Source: Paulinella micropora (lineage: Eukaryota; Cercozoa; Imbricatea; Euglyphida). Taken from it: a stretch of DNA of 64,000 nucleotides. Numbering within the stretch: the first letter of the stretch is position 1; every line of letters begins with the position of its first letter. Below are positions 15,500 to 29,576 of this stretch, piece after piece. The stretch covers positions 591,449 through 655,448 of the forward strand of contig BJOX01000042.1 in NCBI GenBank assembly GCA_009731375.1, given 5' to 3'. The position numbers and the translations under genes were made by a program. The notes beneath the pieces are model-generated. The model was not told the DNA's origin. It made no database searches and was given only the letters and a program-made list of their open reading frames with translations.

Positions 15500-16168
15500 G
15501 GGATCTGGCAGGCAGGGAGGCAGATAGGGAGTAGTGTACTTAGAGGTCGCTTCGATGGTTTGAAGGTTTTCGTCACTTGTTTCTGAAACACACTTGGCAC
15601 GGCGTGCCGGCAGGTTCAATAACCGTCCCGACTTTTGGCCCATAACGGGTACCGATGCTTTTACCCTCTCTTTCCGTGCGGATGCCGATCATTACCCTCT
15701 CTTTCTGTGCGGACGTTCAAACCAGTACCCACAACAAAAATCTCTTAGATTATCATGTGAGCATTTTCCCTTTTGCTGGGACTGTTTTGAAGTTTCACTA
15801 GCCTTGGCGAGTCCTTTCATCGTCCTTCTTTCCTCCTCTATCTCGTCTTCTATTGCTTGCTAGACTGAGTTCAGCTCTAGCTGCATTCCCCACTGTCTCT
15901 CCTCTTCTCCCTCTTGTTGTTGTTCCGCTGTTTACTCTCTTGCTCTTCTCTCTATTTTTATTTCTTGTTCTTGAGCATTTGAGTTTAAATTTTTCAGTCC
16001 CATGAACAAGCTCTGGTGTCCCGACGGCCGGGAATGAAAGTGGCTTTCTTGTTTGGCCGAATTTTTTTTAAGCCGCACTGACGATTAGTTTAAATCGAAC
16101 CACAACAACAACAACAACAACAACAACAACATTAACAAAATTGTAAATTTGCAATCTGCAGATTCAAT
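15500..16168. other. Unique sequence with no gene recognised
   Basis: Mixed-composition sequence containing a short internal duplication (TTACCCTCTCTTTCYGTGCGG, near 15662 and 15696), a pyrimidine-rich stretch and an ACA tract just before 16130. Short open frames exist but none resembles a known protein. It may be the promoter and leader of the gene beginning at 16169. Confidence 0.4.
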
Positions 16169-16315
16169 ATGGGAGCATGCTTGACGTGCCTGCGGAACGG
16201 AGAGGCTGCTGAACGAGCCGATAGACAGATCGCTTTACTGTCACCAGAAGAGTCAGAAGACAGGGCCTCGGTCTCAGGAGCGAAATGGCATGGACCTTTA
16301 CATGCCCTACGGAAG
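16169..16315 (+). CDS. First exon of a probable dually acylated membrane-anchor protein (LAMTOR1-like?)
   Basis: 49 codons beginning MGACLTCLRNG and ending ...HALRK exactly at an AAG|GTAATT splice donor. Gly2 followed by Cys4 and Cys7 is the classic context for N-myristoylation plus palmitoylation, which would tether the protein to an endomembrane or plasma membrane. The next part (RADRQIALLSPEE) has the spacing of the acidic/Leu segment in LAMTOR1/p18, the lysosomal Ragulator anchor, but the match is too short to settle identity. The following intron begins with a GGA repeat. Later exons were not identified. The exon is intact with no stop or slip. Confidence 0.5.
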
Positions 16316-16316
16316 G

Positions 16317-16490
16317 TAATTGTACCGCGGAGGAGGAGGTGGAGGAGGAGAGAAGAAGGAGGAGGAGGAGGAGGAGGAGGAGGAAGAGAAGGAAGAGGAG
16401 GAGAAGAAGGAGGAGGAGGAGGAGGAGGAGGAGGAGGAAGAGAAGGCAGAGGAGGAGAAGGAAGAGGAGGAGGAGGAGACAGTGGGTTAT
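16317..16490 (+). repeat. GGA/GAA purine array inside the presumed intron
   Basis: Starts at the splice donor after the acylated exon and runs as GGAGGA with AGA variants. Frames are poly-Glu or poly-Gly/Arg artefacts. Between 16490 and 16850 the sequence is unique AT-rich DNA in which I see no gene. Confidence 0.85.
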
Positions 16491-16849
16491 AGATCGTGTT
16501 AGCTATATTATCCTCAACGCTTTCATTGGGCTGAGGCGGTCTGCTGCTACATATGGATTGATGTATAGTTAAGGTCAGGTGAAAAATTTCGGCCACCTCA
16601 CCTTTCGGCCAACCGTAAAAACGGGGAATTTTGGGCTAAACTTTTATTGGTGGACAACAAATGTCACGTAATTACCGGCTGGCAGAAATTCTTCGCAACT
16701 TTGAATAACAAATGTACCGTTATTTACGGGATAATTTGTTCGCGCTAAAATTGTGTACTATTCCTTACATCACATACAAAATTGTGTATGATTTATGTAT
16801 ACATGCATTTCTGTATAATATGGTATACTGTACTATTATATGTAATATA

Positions 16850-19215
<2,366 letters not shown>

Positions 19216-19219
19216 TGCA

Positions 19220-20255
19220 TGATTGAAGGAGTGGACACAGCCCAGTGTTGTTCTTCCCGCTCACAAGGTCATATGCATACATACATACATACATACATAC
19301 ATACATACATACATACTTAACATACATACAGACAGACAGACATACAGACATACATACGTACAGAAATACAGATATACATACATACATACATACATGGAGT
19401 GGACACAGCCCAGTGTTGTTCTTCCTCCTCGCAAGGTCTTATACATACATACATACATACATACATACATACATACATACGTACATACGTACGTACATAC
19501 CTACCTACCTACCTACCTACCTACCTACCTACCTACATGCATGCATGCATACATGCATACATACATACATACATGCATGGAGTGGACACAGCCCAGTGTT
19601 GTTCTTCCTCCTCACACGGTCATATACATACATACATACATACATACATACATAACATACATACAGACAGACAGACATACATACCTACAGAAATACAGAT
19701 ATACAGTCATACATACATACATACATACATACATACATACATACATACATACATGGAGTGGACACAGCCCAGTGTTGTTCTTCCTTCTCACAAGGTCATA
19801 TACATACATACATACATACATACACATACATACATACATAAATACATACATACGTACGTACGTACATACCTACCTACCTACCTACCAACCTACCTACTTA
19901 CATGCATGCATGCATGCATACATACATACGTACATACATTCATACATACATACATACATGACATACATACATACATACATACATACATGGAGTGGACACA
20001 GCCCAGTTTTGTTCTTCCTTCTCACAAGGTCATATACATACACGCATACATACATACATATACATACATACATACATATACGTACGTACGTACGTACATA
20101 CCTACCTACCTTCCTACCTACCTACCTACCTACATGCATGCATGCATACATACATACATACGTACATACATGCATACATACATACATACATACATACATA
20201 CATACAAACATGGAGTGGACACAGCTCAGTGTTGTTCTTCCTTCTCACAAGGTCA
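19220..20255 (+). repeat. Minisatellite with a GGAGTGGACACAGCCCAGTG anchor
   Basis: Six units with anchors near 19229, 19396, 19578, 19754, 19989 and 20213. Each anchor (about 50 bp, ending TTCTTCC...CAAGGTCATA) is followed by ACAT arrays with ACAG, ACGT and ACCT inserts. Unit length is about 165-235 bp. The anchors are almost identical while the arrays differ in length, so array slippage is faster than anchor divergence. Confidence 0.88.
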
Positions 20256-20499
20256 TATACATACATACATACACATACATACACATACATACATACATAC
20301 ATACATACATACAGACAGACAGACAGACAGACAGACATACATAACATACATACAGACAGACATACATACATACATACGTACAGAAATACAGACATACATA
20401 CATACGTACAGACAGACAGCATACATACATACATACATACATACGTACGTACAGACATACATACATAGAAAAATACATACATACGACAATGCAATTACT

Positions 20500-20505
20500 A
20501 TATAT

Positions 20506-20552
<47 letters not shown>

Positions 20553-20592
20553 GTACGTATGTATGTATGTATGTATGTATATATATATGTAT

Positions 20593-20632
<40 letters not shown>

Positions 20633-20653
20633 TATACATACATACATACATAC

Positions 20654-20684
<31 letters not shown>

Positions 20685-20729
20685 TTAGCAGTTGATGTAT
20701 ATAGGTAGTTGATACCGTTGGCGCTGGGA

Positions 20730-20803
<74 letters not shown>

Positions 20804-20965
20804 NNNNNNNNNNNNNNNNNNNNNNNNNNNNNNNNNNNNNNNNNNNNNNNNNNNNNNNNNNNNNNNNNNNNNNNNNNNNNNNNNNNNNNNNNNNNNNNNN
20901 NNNNNNNNNNNNNNNNNNNNNNNNNNNNNNNNNNNNNNNNNNNNNNNNNNNNNNNNNNNNNNNNN

Positions 20966-21039
<74 letters not shown>

Positions 21040-21076
21040 CAGTTGATATATATAGGTAGTTGATACCGTTGGCGCT

Positions 21077-21124
<48 letters not shown>

Positions 21125-21169
21125 TGGTAGTTGATGTATATAGGTAGTTTATACCGTTGGCGCTGGAGA

Positions 21170-21217
<48 letters not shown>

Positions 21218-21278
21218 TATATATATATGTTAGTAGTAGTTGATGTATATAGGTAGTTGATACAGTTGGCGCTGGAGA

Positions 21279-21336
<58 letters not shown>

Positions 21337-21470
21337 TTTTTGATGTATATAGGTAGTAGATACCGTTGGCGCTGGAGATGCATATATATACACATATATA
21401 TATATATATTAGCAGTTGATGTATATAGGTAGTAGATACAGTTGGCGCTGGAGATGCATTTACAGGTACC
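20500..21470 (-). repeat. Minisatellite with a GTTGATGTATATAGGTAGTT anchor and TA arrays
   Basis: Six anchors (near 20690, 21042, 21127, 21237, 21338, 21413), each containing AGGTAGT.GATACCGTTGGCG and CTGGAGATGCATATA, separated by TA arrays. A gap (20804-20965) lies inside one TA array. There is no coding sequence. Confidence 0.88.
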
Positions 21471-21569
21471 GTGTGCAATACATACATACATACATACATA
21501 CAGACATACAGACATACATACAGACATACATACATAGATGCATGACGATACATTACTTAGTGCGCCACC

Positions 21570-21575
21570 TCTCTC

Positions 21576-21606
<31 letters not shown>

Positions 21607-21609
21607 CTT

Positions 21610-21651
<42 letters not shown>

Positions 21652-21675
21652 TCTTTCTTTCTTTCTTTCTTTCTT

Positions 21676-21706
<31 letters not shown>

Positions 21707-21707
21707 C

Positions 21708-21738
<31 letters not shown>

Positions 21739-21789
21739 TGCTCTCTCTCTCTCTCGCTCTCTCTCTTTCTCTCTCTCTCTCTAACTCTC

Positions 21790-21824
<35 letters not shown>

Positions 21825-22068
21825 CTCTCTCTCTCTCTTTCTCTCTCTATTTCTCTCTCTCTCTCTTTTTCTCACTCTCTCTCTATATCTATCTATCTAT
21901 CTATCTATATATCTATCTATCTATCTATCTCTCTCTCTCTCTTTCTTTCTTTCTCTTTCTTCTTTTTCTCTCTCTTTCTCTCTCTATTTCTCTCTCTATT
22001 TCTCTTTCTCTCTTTCTCTCTTTCTCTCTCTCTCTCTCTCACACTCACTCACTCTCTCTTCCTCTCAA

Positions 22069-22104
<36 letters not shown>

Positions 22105-22195
22105 ATTCTCTGATTTTCTGATTCTCTCATTCTTTCATTCTTTCATTCTCTCATTCTCTCATTCTCTCATTTTTTCATTCTCTCATTCTTTCTTT

Positions 22196-22243
<48 letters not shown>

Positions 22244-22400
22244 GTTTCTTTCTCTTATTCTTTCTCTCATTCTTTTTCTCTCTCTCTCTCTCTCTGTCTC
22301 TGTGTGTGTGTGTGTCTCTCTCTCTCTCTCTCTCCTCTTATTATTTCTTCTCTCTCTCTCTCTCTCTCAATCTCTCTCAATCTCTCTCTCTCTCTCTCTT

Positions 22401-22436
<36 letters not shown>

Positions 22437-22450
22437 CATATATATATATA

Positions 22451-22486
<36 letters not shown>

Positions 22487-22495
22487 ATATATATA
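21570..22495. repeat. CT (polypyrimidine) array
   Basis: About 900 bp of CT with CTTT, CTAT and ATTC variants. Serine/leucine frames here are artefacts. Confidence 0.95.
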
Positions 22496-22581
22496 ATGAT
22501 CATTTGTTTTTCTTTACATGTATAATGCCTTTTTCGTGATACTGTTCTTGTTTGTAAGTGTCTTTTGTCGTGATATCTATA

Positions 22582-22732
22582 TTTTATCGGTCACCTCCAC
22601 AAAATGTGGTCAGGTTACCGCTAAAACTACATATTTGCGGCGCGCCAAATTTGACGTGTTTTGCGGGCTCGCCGGCCCGACTCGCCCTAAAAAAACACGT
22701 CAAATTTTGTGGCTAGCCTCATAATAGACTAT
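22582..22732. mobile_element. Foldback element family C, copy 2
   Basis: Matches the element at 4154-4306 at both ends (TATCGGTCACCTCCACAAAA; GTGGCTAGCCTCATAATAGA) and keeps the inner GACGTGTTTTGCGGG / CACGTC pairing. It lies just upstream of the splice acceptor of the ribokinase-like exon, so it is probably intronic. Confidence 0.75.
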
Positions 22733-22793
22733 TGTTTTTTTTGAATATGTTGTCTGCTATCTTATTATCATTATTACTGATTGAACGGCATAG

Positions 22794-22905
22794 GCTCACT
22801 AGCATACTTTCTATCTCAAGCCATCCCTTTGCCGGAAGCCATGCGGCGCGCTAATAACATTGCAGCCATGAGCATTCAGAAAAAAGGTGTGCCTCCCGCC
22901 CGACC
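22794..22905 (+). CDS. C-terminal exon fragment of a ribokinase/PfkB-family sugar kinase
   Basis: The frame reads GSLAYFLSQAIPLPEAMRRA, then NNIAAMSIQKKGVPPARP up to the gap. This is the C-terminal helix and A-x-x-A-A-x-S-V-Q-x-x-G segment that follows the catalytic GAGD loop in ribokinase-type PfkB kinases, which phosphorylate ribose or related sugars with ATP. The upstream CATAG fits a 3' splice site, so the catalytic GAGD exon should lie to the left, but none is visible across the repeats. The exon is cut by the gap at 22906. The upstream intron appears to hold a family C foldback element. Family call is moderately firm; substrate unknown. Confidence 0.6.
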
Positions 22906-23755
22906 NNNNNNNNNNNNNNNNNNNNNNNNNNNNNNNNNNNNNNNNNNNNNNNNNNNNNNNNNNNNNNNNNNNNNNNNNNNNNNNNNNNNNNNNNNNNNNN
23001 NNNNNNNNNNNNNNNNNNNNNNNNNNNNNNNNNNNNNNNNNNNNNNNNNNNNNNNNNNNNNNNNNNNNNNNNNNNNNNNNNNNNNNNNNNNNNNNNNNNN
23101 NNNNNNNNNNNNNNNNNNNNNNNNNNNNNNNNNNNNNNNNNNNNNNNNNNNNNNNNNNNNNNNNNNNNNNNNNNNNNNNNNNNNNNNNNNNNNNNNNNNN
23201 NNNNNNNNNNNNNNNNNNNNNNNNNNNNNNNNNNNNNNNNNNNNNNNNNNNNNNNNNNNNNNNNNNNNNNNNNNNNNNNNNNNNNNNNNNNNNNNNNNNN
23301 NNNNNNNNNNNNNNNNNNNNNNNNNNNNNNNNNNNNNNNNNNNNNNNNNNNNNNNNNNNNNNNNNNNNNNNNNNNNNNNNNNNNNNNNNNNNNNNNNNNN
23401 NNNNNNNNNNNNNNNNNNNNNNNNNNNNNNNNNNNNNNNNNNNNNNNNNNNNNNNNNNNNNNNNNNNNNNNNNNNNNNNNNNNNNNNNNNNNNNNNNNNN
23501 NNNNNNNNNNNNNNNNNNNNNNNNNNNNNNNNNNNNNNNNNNNNNNNNNNNNNNNNNNNNNNNNNNNNNNNNNNNNNNNNNNNNNNNNNNNNNNNNNNNN
23601 NNNNNNNNNNNNNNNNNNNNNNNNNNNNNNNNNNNNNNNNNNNNNNNNNNNNNNNNNNNNNNNNNNNNNNNNNNNNNNNNNNNNNNNNNNNNNNNNNNNN
23701 NNNNNNNNNNNNNNNNNNNNNNNNNNNNNNNNNNNNNNNNNNNNNNNNNNNNNNN
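22906..23755. other. Assembly gap (850 N)
   Basis: No sequence. It probably hides the end of the ribokinase-like gene. The first bases after it (GTAAGTATCTGG) have the form of a splice donor. Confidence 0.95.
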
Positions 23756-23849
23756 GTAAGTATCTGGGACGCCTCGAAACCCGTCACCACCCCTAGATCG
23801 CGGAATGTAAATACCCCTTTGATCCCACGTGGTGTATGTCTTATAAAAA

Positions 23850-24005
23850 ACAACACAACGACATGGCCTCGGAACCAACACAACAACATATAGCCTCGGA
23901 ACCCACACAACAACAGAGCCTCGGAACCAACACAACAACATAGCCTCGGAACCAACACAACAACATAGCCTCGGAGCCAACAAAACGACATAGCCTCGAA
24001 ACCAG
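23850..24005 (+). repeat. 28-bp-class tandem repeat (ACATAGCCTCGGAACCAACA)
   Basis: Five to six units of about 25-28 bp, each containing AGCCTCGGAACC and AACACAACAAC. The minus-strand frame encodes a Gly/Val/Phe-rich repeat, but flanking frames are short and no protein is recognised. Confidence 0.75.
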
Positions 24006-24289
24006 TGGGAAGAGGCCCAACCACCTCTTCCCGTGGGGTGCCATACTGTGCACCCCTCCATATATATATGTATATATATATATATATATATTTATACTTC
24101 TTAGGCGCGCAAGCTTCCTATCCAACAAGAAAGGAAGTTGAGAAGTACGACGCAAGCGTACGTGAAGAAGAGCATGTTGTTCTTCTCGTTTTTGTTGTTG
24201 GCGTGGTGAAGTTGAGAAATACGACGCAAGCGTTATTAAAGAAGAGGATGTTGTTCTTGTTGTTTTTCTTGTTGGTGTGGTTGATATTG

Positions 24290-25335
<1,046 letters not shown>

Positions 25336-25734
25336 GAGGCTACTGATGCAGCTAATGGCATATCCTCAACGGACATAAGCCTCCAATACCCTTGTTCGAG
25401 GTCCTCCACCCCCCCGTGTCAGTCTCTCGCCTGATGATCGGGGCCACCGATGGAGCTCCTGAGGGCAAGACTGCACTAAGCCGAGGTTATTCCGCAGTCC
25501 CAGCAACCTCTTGCAAGACGTCACCGAATGTGCAAGTGCATACACCAAGCGCGGTTGCTAGAACTGGCTCGAAACCCCACCCATAACAATCTGGTGTCTG
25601 CTGGGTCCTGGGCTATCAACCAGCATATGCGGAGTTTAAGATCTTTTACGCGCGCAACGACCCTCCTCCCCAGCATCTACCACCAAAGGGTTATGAGTTG
25701 GCGTCACAGTTTAACGCCTTGAGGCCATTGGGCT

Positions 25735-25735
<1 letters not shown>
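25336..25735 (-). repeat. Dispersed repeat E, copy 2, plus unique flank
   Basis: The first ~120 bp are the reverse complement of the element at 413-534. The remaining ~270 bp (to the ATT tract at 25735) are unique and may belong to a longer, truncated element. Short frames have no recognisable product. Confidence 0.65.
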
Positions 25736-25774
<39 letters not shown>

Positions 25775-25837
25775 GTTACCACTTGAAAATTCGGGGAATG
25801 TCGTCAAATTTTAACAAAAGTTACCAAAAATGACAAA

Positions 25838-26062
25838 TGAGAAGTTCCTTGTCCTTAACCACAATGAGAAATGATTTCAAACTCTTTGTTCTGAGCCGGT
25901 TCTGATCTTGAGGGCGTCACATTGTCTGTGTAGTGGCTCATTTGAAAGCTCTCATCAAGAGCTTTCTAATGAGCTATAATACAGGCTGTAGATGCAAACA
26001 TTGACTGAGATCGAAGCGCTTGAAGTCATTGTTTGTTGTGCTTAAGAAATAGGAACTTCTCA
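25838..26062. mobile_element. Foldback element family B, copy 4 (inverted)
   Basis: Begins TGAGAAGTTCCTTGTCCTTA and ends GAAATAGGAACTTCTCA, that is, the family B element in the opposite orientation with a small internal insertion (GAGGGCGTCACATTGTCTGT). The central AGCTCTCATCAAGAGCTTTC palindrome is kept. Confidence 0.78.
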
Positions 26063-26110
26063 TTGATAACACTAGGCCTGGGAACTTAAACATGATTGTT
26101 ATTATTATTG

Positions 26111-26272
26111 CACATAAAAGCATTCACCACCAATACCCTGGTAATTAGTCTTAATGTGGTTAGCTTCCCGGGGAAATTGCCCAAGGTCCGATCGGCCCCG
26201 GGCAATTTCCCCGGGAAGCTAACCACATTAAGACTAATTACCATGGTAATTGGCGGTGAATGCTTTTATGTG
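26111..26272. mobile_element. Palindromic foldback element family A, copy 3
   Basis: A 162-bp palindrome with CACATAAAAGCATTCACC facing GGTGAATGCTTTTATGTG and a longer central arm (GCTTCCCGGGGAAATTGCCC). It is more symmetrical than copy 1, consistent with more recent insertion or conversion. Confidence 0.85.
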
Positions 26273-26336
26273 AATTGTTGTTTGTGTTGGGTTGTTAGCT
26301 GTTGAAGCCGTGGTCTTCGGCGCTTTGAAGTGGTCT

Positions 26337-26380
<44 letters not shown>

Positions 26381-26382
26381 TC

Positions 26383-26446
<64 letters not shown>

Positions 26447-26447
26447 C

Positions 26448-26480
<33 letters not shown>

Positions 26481-26756
26481 CGCTAATATAATATTCGTCA
26501 CTTAAATGTTCATGCTAATATTAATAATAAATGTTAATATCAAGGTTTACACTTTAAATAAGTCGCACTTTACGTATTCAAGTTCAGCCATACCTCATCT
26601 ATCTATCTATCTATCTATCCGAGGCTATCTATCATTCTATCTATCTATCTATCTATCTCCGCGGCAGCCATGAGGCGGATCGTACTTCTACTAGCTAGTA
26701 ATACTTTAATAGATTATATTTGGGAAAGACTTTAATAAGTTGTAGTTATACATGGT

Positions 26757-27035
26757 TTTTTATTTAATAACCAAATGCTTATTCAGAAATCGTGAAAGAT
26801 CAAGGACCGATCGTTCGACCCTAGCTCCCTTTCTTGCAAGAAGACAATCGTTTGCCGGGTGGCTTTGTGAGAATTGCTGTGCACGCTTCCGAGAAGCCGT
26901 TTTGGTGGTATTCCACCACAGAGAGCTTCAATAGCAATCGTATGCCGTCAGCTAAAGTTTGAAACTTTCCCACTGAGAAGTAGCCCGGCCCGGCCGGTTT
27001 GCTACAGAAACGGATTGCTGAAAAAATGTATGTGA
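26757..27035 (+). repeat. Dispersed repeat D, copy 3 (long form)
   Basis: Starts with the TTATTTAATAACCAAATGCT unit and continues through TTTTGGTGGTATTCCACC and TAGCCCGGCCC...GAAACGGAT. The same order recurs at 27450-27790, so the full element is roughly 280-330 bp. It follows a CT array and ATCT arrays (26340-26660). No coding sequence. Confidence 0.7.
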
Positions 27036-27069
27036 TAAAATGTAAAAAAATAAGTTTTAAAGGACGGGG

Positions 27070-27365
27070 AAAATATTGCTAACGACATTCAAGTAAAAAA
27101 AAATACAACTTTTTTAATTTTCGACTGAATTTTAATTTTGGTTGGAATTTCGATTTTGGTTGGAAACTTGAATTTTTCAAATTAACTGCTATATTCGTTT
27201 CGCAAAATATCGTAAATTTTCGCGAAATGTTACAGTTTAAATTGGAAAATTTGAATTTCCAACCAAAATCAGAATTCTAACCCAAATTAAAATTCCGTCG
27301 AAAATTAAAAAAGTTGTATTTTTTTTTTTTTTTTTTTTTTTGCTTAAATGTCGTCAGCAATATAA
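27070..27365. mobile_element. AT-rich foldback element
   Basis: A ~295-bp inverted repeat: GACATTCAAGTAAAAAAAAA, ACAACTTTTTTAATTTTCGA and GAATTTTAATTTTGGTTGGA on the left are matched in reverse complement on the right, ending ATGTCGTC. The inner part around TTTCGCAAAATATCG is also imperfectly symmetrical. No open frame. It lies exactly between two copies of dispersed repeat D. Confidence 0.7.
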
Positions 27366-27449
27366 TTAAGTGTTAACTTGAAAAGATAGCTAGAAAAGAT
27401 AAACGAAGTACGAGAAGAAGTGAGAACGGGAAAATGAGAAGAGAAAATA

Positions 27450-27790
27450 AATTATTTAATAACTAAATGCTTAATCAGAAAACATGACAGAGAAGAGAAA
27501 ATAAATTATTTAATAACCCAATGCGGCTTAATCAGAAAACATGACAGATTAAAGGACCGATCGTTCAACCCTCGCTCCCTTTCTTGCTCAAAGAAGACAA
27601 TCGAATGCCTTTTGTGAGAATCGCTGTGCTTGCTCCGAGAAGCTGTTTTGGTGGTAGTCCACCTTATGAAAAACGGCAATCATCAATATGCCGTCAGTCT
27701 AGGATTTTTCACATCATAGTATAAGTAGCCCGGCCCTGCTGGTTCACTACGGAAACGGATCGTTGACAAAAATACGTAAAAAGCGTCACA
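27450..27790 (+). repeat. Dispersed repeat D, copy 4 (long form)
   Basis: Contains two closely spaced starts (TTATTTAATAACTAAATGCT near 27450 and a second near 27505), then the shared CGATCGTTCAACCCTCGCTC, TTTTGGTGGTAGTCCACC and TAGCCCGGCCC segments. 27790-28440 is unique DNA with no gene that I can support, except a short triplication of AAAAGACATGA. Confidence 0.7.
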
Positions 27791-28452
27791 AAGGTAAAAA
27801 ATAAATTGGAAAAGACATGAAAAGACATGAAAAGACATGAAAAATAAATTGGAAAAGACATGCGAAGATAGGTCAAACTTGACAACCGACCACCACGCCA
27901 TCCTTCGTTTGCACCACTGATTCCCAGCACTAACCCACCAATGAACACAAACGCAGTAAGGAAACATGTCACCTACAACCAGCACTAAGCCCTGAGAGAC
28001 ACTCATGCTCGGAACCCGCAAGCAGCAACCATGAGGATGCCCAGACGCATTGGGCACGGAGCCGTGGGAGGGGAAGGCTACCCTCACAAGCACGAACACA
28101 GCGTTGCTTCCTCAAGTCAGAGGAATTCTTACCGGCTGGCTGCCCAAAAAAAAAAATGCACAAAAAAATAGACGGCCCGGCTATGTATCGAAAAAATCAT
28201 GGAAAAGCACGGTAAACTTACTACGGGGCACAACTTTTCCCAACTTTAAATCAATGGTTTGTCAAGACTACTTAACATTTTTTCAAACCAATTGAAGATT
28301 CTGAATGCGGGTCACTTGAAGTTTAATATATTAATACAGTATAGTAAATTTTGGTGTCTCGAATGGCAAAGCCGACACTAGCAATGAACAGGAGTGGGCA
28401 ATGAAATTACATATGGGACGATATTATACCGTCAGTGGCACTCAGCAGCCGC

Positions 28453-29136
28453 TCAGCGTCGGGAGTCATGGCGGCTAAGAATCCTGGCCACGTGAGTGTG
28501 ACTTAGTCGCCACCGCATGCCCAATGTGATTGGCCGCAGATGCGAACGTGGACAGGCGGACTCAGGCTCAGGCTCAGAGGCTGAGTCAGCCTGGCTGTTG
28601 TCACCTAACAGCCCCAGAGGCGTCCGACCATGATCCTCAATCATATGCACTTCCTCCCCAGGGTTGTGGTCCAGCTTTGCCAACGCATTCAAAGTGTTTG
28701 CAATGTTCTGTGCATTGAACGACTCCGCTTTCTTCAACGCTTCCTCCCATAGCCTTCTCAACACTTCCTCCCCAGGATTGTGGTCCAGGTTTGCCGCCGC
28801 GTTCAAAGTGTTCGCAATGTCCTGCGAATTGAACGACTCCGCTTTCTTCAGCGCCTCCGCGCACAGCCTTCTCAGCAAGTTCTCCCCAGGGTTGTGGTCG
28901 AGCGTGTTCAAAGCGTTCAAAGTGTTCGCGATGTTCTGCGCATTGAACGTGTCCGCTTTCTTGAACGTCTCGGCGCACAGCCTTTTCAGCAAATGCTTTC
29001 CCGGGTCATACTTGAGGTTTGCCATGCAATTCAGTGTATTTGCTATCGCCCGGTTTTCGAAAGATGTCGCTGACCCGCAAGTCCCGCACGCCCAGCCAGA
29101 TGTTCGACACATCTTTTCCGCGCATGAGGTCGGCAC
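28453..29136 (-). CDS. OPR-like helical-repeat protein (C-terminal part)
   Basis: Four tandem ~38-residue repeats of the form FNAQNIANTLNALAKLDHNP followed by GEEVLRRLWEEALKKAES are visible between about residues 25 and 165. The tail is Ser/Glu/Pro- and Arg-rich and ends at a TGA. Such helical hairpin repeats (OPR-like, related to FASTK/RAP-associated repeats) are typical of nuclear-encoded proteins that bind organelle transcripts. The ORF upstream (29137-29576) supplies a presequence-like N-terminus in another frame, so an intron or a slip near 29140 probably joins the two. Neighbour repeats differ by only a few residues, pointing to recent internal duplication. Target RNA unknown. Confidence 0.6.
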   Translation of the reverse strand: MPTSCAEKMCRTSGWACGTCGSATSFENRAIANTLNCMANLKYDPGKHLLKRLCAETFKKADTFNAQNIANTLNALNTLDHNPGENLLRRLCAEALKKAESFNSQDIANTLNAAANLDHNPGEEVLRRLWEEALKKAESFNAQNIANTLNALAKLDHNPGEEVHMIEDHGRTPLGLLGDNSQADSASEPEPESACPRSHLRPITLGMRWRLSHTHVARILSRHDSRR

Positions 29137-29576
29137 AGGCAGGGTCGGAACGTGTTCTTGTCACAAGTGAGCGTTGCTGGCCCAGCAAAGCCTTGCCAAG
29201 ATTGAAAGAAAGCCAGCACCGCGTCGCTGGCCTCAAGTTTGCCCCGAGCGCAGAGCTCAAGAATTTCTTGGGCTGACTTATCTCTCCAGTCAAGTCGCAC
29301 TCGCTTTCTCTTTGGCGTTTCCTTCGCTGTTGTTGTTTTTGATGATGATGTTGTTTTTGTTGATGTTTCTGTTGTTGGGTTTGTTGTCGTCGTCGTCGTT
29401 GTTGTTGTTGTTATTGTTGTTGTTGTTGTTGTTGTTGCTGTTGTTGTTGCACGTCCAGATGAGAGCAAGCGATGAGGTAGGGAGACGAAAGAAGCAGGGA
29501 AGGAGGCATGCGAGCAACGCCCATATGTATGGGATGAACGCAGCAAGAGGGCGCTGGCAACCCGCAAGGGACGCAT
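29137..29576 (-). CDS. Presequence-bearing N-terminal part of the OPR-like protein
   Basis: The frame starts MRPLRVASALLLRSSHTYGR, rich in Arg/Ser/Leu and lacking acidic residues, as in a mitochondrial or plastid transit peptide. A poly-Thr linker encoded by a GTT array follows (about residues 43-85), then a basic segment and DWRDKSAQEILELCARGKLE, which resembles an additional helical-repeat unit. It loses similarity near the overlap with the downstream repeat ORF. The two frames are probably joined by splicing or restored by one slip. The microsatellite-encoded linker is a place where length can drift. Confidence 0.5.

Noticed and set aside
15594-15863. 89-codon plus-strand frame
   Set aside because: Contains a local DNA duplication, lacks family resemblance and reads into pyrimidine-rich sequence; not supported as a gene.
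16285-16572. Arg/Glu/Gly-rich frames over the GGA array
   Set aside because: Purine-repeat artefacts inside the presumed intron after the acylated exon.
27683-28163. Trp/Val/Phe-rich minus-strand frames up to 138 codons
   Set aside because: Overlap the dispersed repeat D and a triplicated AAAAGACATGA, with no conserved domain.
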